A DNA stretch of 41,034 nt from Saccoglossus kowalevskii (taxonomy: Eukaryota > Hemichordata > Enteropneusta > Harrimaniidae). The DNA is taken from the NCBI RefSeq assembly GCF_000003605.2, contig NW_003111210.1, positions 1 through 41,034 on the forward strand, read 5' to 3'. Both the position numbers and the translations under genes were made by a program. Positions 35,931 through 41,034 of this stretch are shown here, one piece after another. The notes under the pieces were generated by a model. The model did no database searches. It had not been told where the DNA came from and was given only the letters and a program-made list of their open reading frames with translations. Within the stretch, counting starts at the first letter, position 1; each line of letters begins with the position of its first letter.

Positions 35931-37150
35931 GCCATGAATACATAGCTATTCACATAGCGGTGTTGATCCATGAATACATAGCTATTCACATAGCTGTGTT
36001 GAAGCCATGGACACATAGCTATTCACATAGCTGTGTTGAAGCCATGAACACATAGCTATTCACATAGCTGTGTTGAAGCCATGAAGACATAGCTATTCAC
36101 ATAGCTGTGTTGAAGCCATGAACACATAGCTATTGACATAGCTGTGTTGAAGCCATGAACACATAGCTATTGACATAGCTGTGTTGAAGCCATGAACACA
36201 TAGCTATTCACATAGCTGTGTTGAAGCCATGAACACATTTATATTCACATAGTTGTGTTTAGCGATGAACACATAGCTATTCACATAGCTGTGTTGAAGC
36301 AATGAACACATAGCTATTCACATAGTTGTGTTGAAGCCATGAACACACAGCTATTCACATAGCTGTGTTGAAGCCATGAACACGTAGCTATTCACATAGC
36401 TGTGTTGAAGCCATGAACACATAGCTATTCACATAGCTGCGTTGAAGCCATGAACACACAGCTATTCACATAGCTGTGTTGAAGCCTTGAACACACAGCT
36501 ATTCACATAGCTGTGTTGAAGCCATGAACACATAGCTATTCACATAGCTGCGTTGAAGCCATGAACACACAGCTATTCACATAGCTGTGTTGAAGCCTTG
36601 AACACACAGCTATTCACATAGCTGTGTTGAAGCCATGAACACATAGCTATTCACATAGCTGTGTTGAGCAATGAACACATAGCTATTCACATAGCTGTGT
36701 TGAAGCCATGAACACATAACTATTCACATAGCTGTGTTGAAGCCATGAACACACAGCTATTCACATAGCTGTGGTGAGCAATGAACACATAGCTATTCAC
36801 ATAACTGTGTTGAAGCCATGAACACATAGCTATTCACATAGCTGTGTTGAAGCCATGAACACATAGCTATTCACATAGCTGTGTTGAGCAATGAACACAT
36901 AGCTATTCACATAGCTGTGTTGAGCCATGAATACATAGCTATTCACATAGCTGTGTTGAAGCCATGAACACATAGCTATTCACATAGCTGTGTTGAAGCC
37001 ATGAATACATAACTATTCACATAGCTGTGTTGAGCAATGAACACATAGCTATTCACATAGCTGTGTTGAGCCATGAATACGTAGCTATTCACATAGCTGT
37101 GTTGAAGCCATGAACACATAGCTATTCACATAGCTGTGTTGAAGCCATGA
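35931..37150 (+). repeat. TTTATA module, long form, copy 9
   Basis: This combines the GATCC-ACATTTA spacing of 270 bp shared with the 2,064-bp units and the long right side (GTGGTGAGCA 36771, GAATAC-GTAG at 37075) shared with 18.47-19.70 kb. It may be closest to an intact parent arrangement from which the truncated copies derive. Confidence 0.85.
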
Positions 37151-37699
37151 ACACATAGCTATTCACATAACTGTGTTGAAGCCATGAATACATAGCTATT
37201 CACATAGCTGTGTTGATGCCATGAACACATAGCTATTCACATAGCTGTGATGAAGCCATGAACACATAGCTATTCACATAGCTTTGTTGAAGCCATGAAC
37301 ACATAGCTATTCACATAGCTGTGTTGAAGCCATGAACACATAGCTATTCACATAGCTGTGTTGAAGCAATGAACACATAGCTATTCACATAGTTGTGTTG
37401 AAGCCATGAACACACAGCTATTCACATAGCTGTGTTGAAGCCATGAACACATAGCTATTCACATTGCTGTGTTGAAGTCATGAACACATAGCTATTCACA
37501 TAGCTGTGTTGAAGCCATGAACACACAACTATTCACATAGCTGTGTTGAAGCCATGGACACATAGCTATTCACATAGCTGTGTTGAAGCCATGAACACAC
37601 AGCTATTCACATAGCTGTGTTGAAGCCATGAACACATAGCTATTCACATAGCTGTGTTGAAGCCATGAACACACAGCTATTCACATACCTGTGTTGAAG
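37151..37699 (+). repeat. TGATGCC module end
   Basis: TGATGCC 37214, GCTTTG 37281, CATTGCTG and CATGGACAC 37553 match 2.98-3.40 kb at offset 34,167. T8C and CATACCTG near 37687 follow, as near 4551 and 5766. Confidence 0.8.
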
Positions 37700-39540
37700 C
37701 CATGAACACATAGCTATTCACATAGCTGTGTTGAAGCCATGAACACATAGCTATTCACATAGCTGTGTTGAAGCCATGAACACATAGCTATTCACATAGC
37801 TGTGTTGAAGCCATGAATACATAGCTATTCACATAGCTGTGTTGAGCAATGAACACATAGCTATTCACATAGCTGTGTTGAAGCCATGAACACATAGCTA
37901 TTCACATAGCTGTGTTGAAGCCATGAACACATAGCTATTCACAAAGCTGTGTTGAAGCCATGAACACATAGCTATTCACATAGCTGTGTTGAAGCCATGA
38001 ACACATAGCTATTCACATAGCTGTGTTGAAGCTAAGAACACATAGCTATTCACATAGCTGTGTTGAAGCCATGAACACATAGCTATTCACATAGCTGTGT
38101 TGAAGACATGAACACATAGCTATTCACATAGCTGTGTTGAAGCCATGAACACATAGCTATTCACATAGCTGTGTTGAAGCCATGAATACATAGCTATTCA
38201 CATAGCTGTGTTGAGCAATGAACACATAGCTATTCACATAACTGTGATGAAGCCATGAACACATAGCTATTCACATAGCTGTGTTGAAGCCATGAACACA
38301 TAGCTATTCACATAGATGTGTTGAGCAATGAACACATAGCTATTCACTTAGCTGTGTTGAAGCCATGAACACATGGCTATTCACATAGCTGTGTTGAAGC
38401 CATGAACACATAGCTATTCACATAACTGTGTTGAAGCCATGAACACACAGCTATTCACATAGCTGTGTTGAAGCCATGAACACATAGCTATTCACATAGC
38501 TGTGTTGAGCAACGAACACATAGCTATTCACATAGCTGTGTTGAAGCCATGAACACATAGCTATTCACATAGCTGTGTTGAAGCAATGAACACATAGCTA
38601 TTCACATAGTTGTGTTGAAGCCATGAACACACAGCTATTCACATAGCTGTGTTGAAGCCATGAATACATAACTATTCACATTGCTGTGTTGAAGTCATGA
38701 ACACATAGCTATTCACATAGCTGTGTTGAAGCCATGAACACACAACTATTCACATAGCTGTGTTGAAGCCATGGACACATAGCTATTCACATAGCTGTGT
38801 TGAAGCCATGAACACACAGCTATTCACATAGCTGTGTTGAAGCCATGAACACATAGCTATTCACATAGCTGTGTTGAAGCCATGAACACACATCTATTTA
38901 CATACCTGTGTTGAAGCCATGAACACATAGCTATTCACATAGCTGTGTTGAAGCCATGAACACATAGCTATTCACATAGCTGTGTTGAAGCCATGAACAC
39001 ATAGCTATTCACATAGCTGTGTTGAAGCCATGAATACATAGCTATTCACATATCTGTGTTGAGCAATGAACACATAGCTATTCACATAGCTGTGTTGAAG
39101 CCATGAACACATAGCTATTCACATAGCTGTGTTGAAGCCATGAATACATAGCTATTCACATAGCTGTGTTGAGCAATGAACACATAGCTATTCACATAGC
39201 TGTGTTGAAGCCATGAACACATAGCTATTCACATAGCTGTGTTGAAGCCATGAACACATAGCTATTCACATAGCTGTGTTGAAGCCATGAACACATAGCT
39301 ATTCACATAGCTGTGTTGAAGCCATGAACACATAGCTATTCACATAACTGTGTTGAAGCCATGAATACATAGCTATTCACATAGCTGTGTTGATGCCATG
39401 AACACATAGCTATTCACATAGCTGTGATGAAGCCATGAACACATAGCTATTCACATAGCTGTGTTGAAGCCATGAACACATAGCTATTCACATAGCTGTG
39501 TTGAAGCCATGAACACATAGCTATTCACATAGCTGTGTTG
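37700..39540 (+). repeat. Distant copy of 7290-9130
   Basis: This contains CACAAAGCTG near 37942, GCTAAG near 38032, CATGG 38372, GAGCAACGAAC near 38507, ATCTATTT 38892, ATATCTG near 39050 and TGATGCC 39391. Right of 39540 the sequence changes to a GAGCAC module where the other copy continues with GAAGCAAT. Confidence 0.85.
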
Positions 39541-39870
39541 AGCAATGAGCACATAGCTATTCACATAGCTGTGTTAAGCCATGAATACATAGCTATTCAC
39601 ATAGCTGTGTTGAAGCCATGAACACACAGCTATTCACATAGCTGTGTTGAAGCCATGAACACATAGCTATTCATATAGCTGTGCTTAAGCCATGAATACA
39701 TAGCTATTCACATAGCTGTGTTGAAGCCATGAACACATAGCTATTCACATAGCTGTGTTGAAGCCATGAACACATAGCTATTCACATAGCTGCGTTGAAG
39801 CCATGAACACATAGCTATTCACATAGCTGTGTTGAAGCCATGAACACCTTGCTATTCACATAGCTGTGTT
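39541..39870 (+). repeat. GAGCAC/TTAAGCC fragment
   Basis: GAGCACATAG near 39546, a 36-bp GTTAAGCCAT linker, T8C, CATATAGCTGTGCTTAAGCC near 39672 and a private GAACACCTTG near 39842. The order follows 7.11-7.26 and 14.10-14.21 kb. Confidence 0.7.
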
Positions 39871-41034
39871 GAAGCCATGAATACATAGCTATTCACATAG
39901 CTGTGTTGAGCAATGAACACATAGCTATTCACATAGCTGTGTTGAAGCCATGAACACATAGCTATTCACAGAGCTGTGTTGAAGCCATGAACACATAGCT
40001 ATTCACATAGCTGTGTTGAAGCCATGAATACATAGCTATTCACATAGCTGTGTTGAGCAATGAACACATAGCTATTCACATAGCTGTGCTGAAGCCATGA
40101 ACACATAGCTATTCACATAGCTGTGTTGAAGCCATGAACACATAGCTATTCACATAGCTGTGTTGAAGCCATGAACACATAGCTATTCACATAGCTGTGT
40201 TGAAGCCATGAAAACATAGCTATTCACATAGCTGTGTTGAAGCCATGAACACATAGCTATTCACATAGCTGTGTTGAAGCCATGAACACATAGCTATTCA
40301 CATAGCTGTGTTGAAGCCATGAACACATAGCTATTCACATAGCTGTGTTGAAGCCATGAATACATAGCTATTCACATAGCTGTGTTGAGCAATGAACACA
40401 TAGCTATTCACATAACTGTGATGAAGCCATGAACACATAGCTATTCACATAGCTGTGTTGAAGCCATGAACACATAGCTATTCACATAGATGTGTTGAGC
40501 AATGAACACATAGCTATTCACTTAGCTGTGTTGAAGCCATGAACACATGGCTATTCACATAGCTGTGTTGAAGCCATGAACACATAGCTATTCACATAGC
40601 TGTGTTGAAGCCATGAATACATAGCTATTCGCATAGCTGTGTTGAGCAATGAACACATAGCTATTCACATAGCTGTTTTGAAGCCATGAACACATAGCTA
40701 TTCACATAGCTGTGTTGAAGCCATGAACACATAGCTATTCACATAGCTGTGTTGAAGCCATGAATACATAGCTATTCACATAGCTGTGTTGAGCAATGAA
40801 CACATAGCTATTCACATAGCTGCGTTGAAGCCATGAACACATAGCTATTCACATAGCTGTGTTGAAGCCATGAACACATAGCTATTCACATAGCTGTGTT
40901 GAAGCCATGAACACATAGCTATTCACATAGCTGTGTTGAAGCCATGAAAACATAGCTATTCACATATCTGTGTTGAAGCCATGAACAAATAGCTATTCAC
41001 ATAGCTGTGTTGAAGCCATGAACACATAGCTATT
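39870..41034 (+). repeat. Copy of 24.36-25.53 kb, running off the window
   Basis: GAATAC 39879, GAGCAAT 39908, CATGG 40546, TTCGCATAG near 40628 and GCTGTTTTG near 40671 lie 15,508 bp after their counterparts (24371, 24400, 25038, near 25120, 25163). The match continues to the last base, so the array and this higher-order unit extend beyond the window. Confidence 0.85.

Larger units (their letters stand above)
1..41034 (+). repeat. 37-bp satellite array filling the window
   Basis: A single 37-bp monomer, with many 36-bp versions, repeats head to tail with no interruption and no strand inversion. About 1,110 copies fit the window. Each reads GAAC, arm ACATAGCTAT, loop TCAC, arm ATAGCTGTGT, linker TGAAGCCAT. 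Most copies differ from consensus at zero to three bases, and the same substitutions recur (C4 to T, T8 to C, C23 to T, A21 to T, loop C16 to A, G or T). No unique sequence, spacer or inserted element was seen. Pure 37-bp tandem puts stop codons (TAG at 8 and 20, TGA at 29 and 37/1) in all forward frames; by my reading open stretches are under about 50 nt forward and about 80 nt reverse, though I did not scan every variant combination. Such arrays are typical of eukaryotic heterochromatin. The exact chromosomal location and host cannot be told from the sequence. Confidence 0.98.

Noticed and set aside
1-41034. CRISPR array: a repeat of 36-37 bp with a dyad
   Set aside because: Repeats abut directly and no spacers exist. 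The copies also vary far more than CRISPR repeats do.
1-41034. Repeat-protein gene or coding minisatellite
   Set aside because: 37 is not a multiple of three and the monomer holds four forward stops and two reverse stops, so all frames close repeatedly. The many ATG triplets read only Met-Asn-Thr-stop on the plus strand.
1-41034. Plasmid or phage origin iterons
   Set aside because: Iteron clusters hold a few to tens of copies next to a replication gene and an AT-rich region. This array has over a thousand copies and no gene.
1-41034. Telomeric repeat
   Set aside because: The unit is 37 bp and does not contain the G-rich strand bias or the short motif of known telomere repeats.
1-41034. Transposon-derived repeat or insertion sequence
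   Set aside because: No terminal inverted repeats, target duplications, poly-A tract or transposase-like reading frame was seen anywhere.
1-41034. Tandem small RNA genes such as tRNA or 5S
   Set aside because: The hairpin is only 24 nt, with no cloverleaf, no A and B boxes and no T-run terminator. Transcription as satellite RNA is possible but not shown by the sequence.

Overview
The whole 41,034-base window is one uninterrupted tandem satellite array. A monomer of 37 bp (often 36 bp) repeats head to tail from the first base to the last, about 1,110 times, always in the same orientation. I see no unique DNA, no protein-coding gene, no RNA gene, no transposon and no CRISPR array. An array of this size with nested higher-order repeats points to a eukaryotic nuclear genome, in a heterochromatic, pericentromeric, centromeric or subtelomeric block. 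The sequence alone does not let me name the organism.

Monomer anatomy (type copy 2539-2575, numbered from GAACAC): positions 1-4 GAAC, left arm 5-14 ACATAGCTAT, loop 15-18 TCAC, right arm 19-28 ATAGCTGTGT, linker 29-37 TGAAGCCAT. The arms pair over 10 positions with one T-G mismatch (8 with 25). The common T8-to-C variant repairs that mismatch and makes a perfect 10-bp dyad. CACATAGCT also occurs twice in direct orientation, 12 bp apart. The consensus is about 40% GC and has no CpG. On the plus strand each ATG starts ATG-AAC-ACA-TAG, and stop codons fall in every frame.

The array is a mosaic of subfamily modules, recognised by linked variants and one-base length changes. Region by region: 1-840 irregular edge plus a fragment of the CCCGG module; 840-1610 'TTTATA' module; 1610-3420 mixed monomers, then a module marked by ATCTATTTACAT and TGATGCC; 3420-4200 CCCGG-module fragment; 4200-6280 tandem 1,215-bp units; 6280-8025 tandem 1,104-bp units; 8025-9420 ATCTATTT/TGATGCC module; 9420-13700 CCCGG module in 2.2-kb units; 13700-15790 a second 1,215-bp series; 15910-17820 tandem 995-bp units; 17820-18470 CCCGG-module fragment; 18470-19700 TTTATA module; 19700-20480 mixed; 20480-22080 ATCTATTT module fused to a copy of the 995-bp unit; 22450-28800 about 2,064-bp units; 28800-29400 partial TTTATA module; 29400-34000 second CCCGG block; 34000-34310 indel cluster; 34310-37150 TTTATA modules 1,733 bp apart; 37150-39540 copy of the 7.3-9.1 kb region; 39870-41034 copy of the 24.36-25.53 kb region.

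The modules share exact marker spacings over distances of 12 to 34 kb. This is what repeated unequal exchange, amplification and conversion inside a satellite would leave. Mean monomer length is about 36.8 bp, so one monomer is about 3.5 helical turns and four are about 147 bp. A structural or chromatin role is therefore more plausible than a coding one. Coordinates and offsets were read by eye. Marker positions should be good to 1-2 bp; module edges are approximate because neighbouring monomers are so similar.
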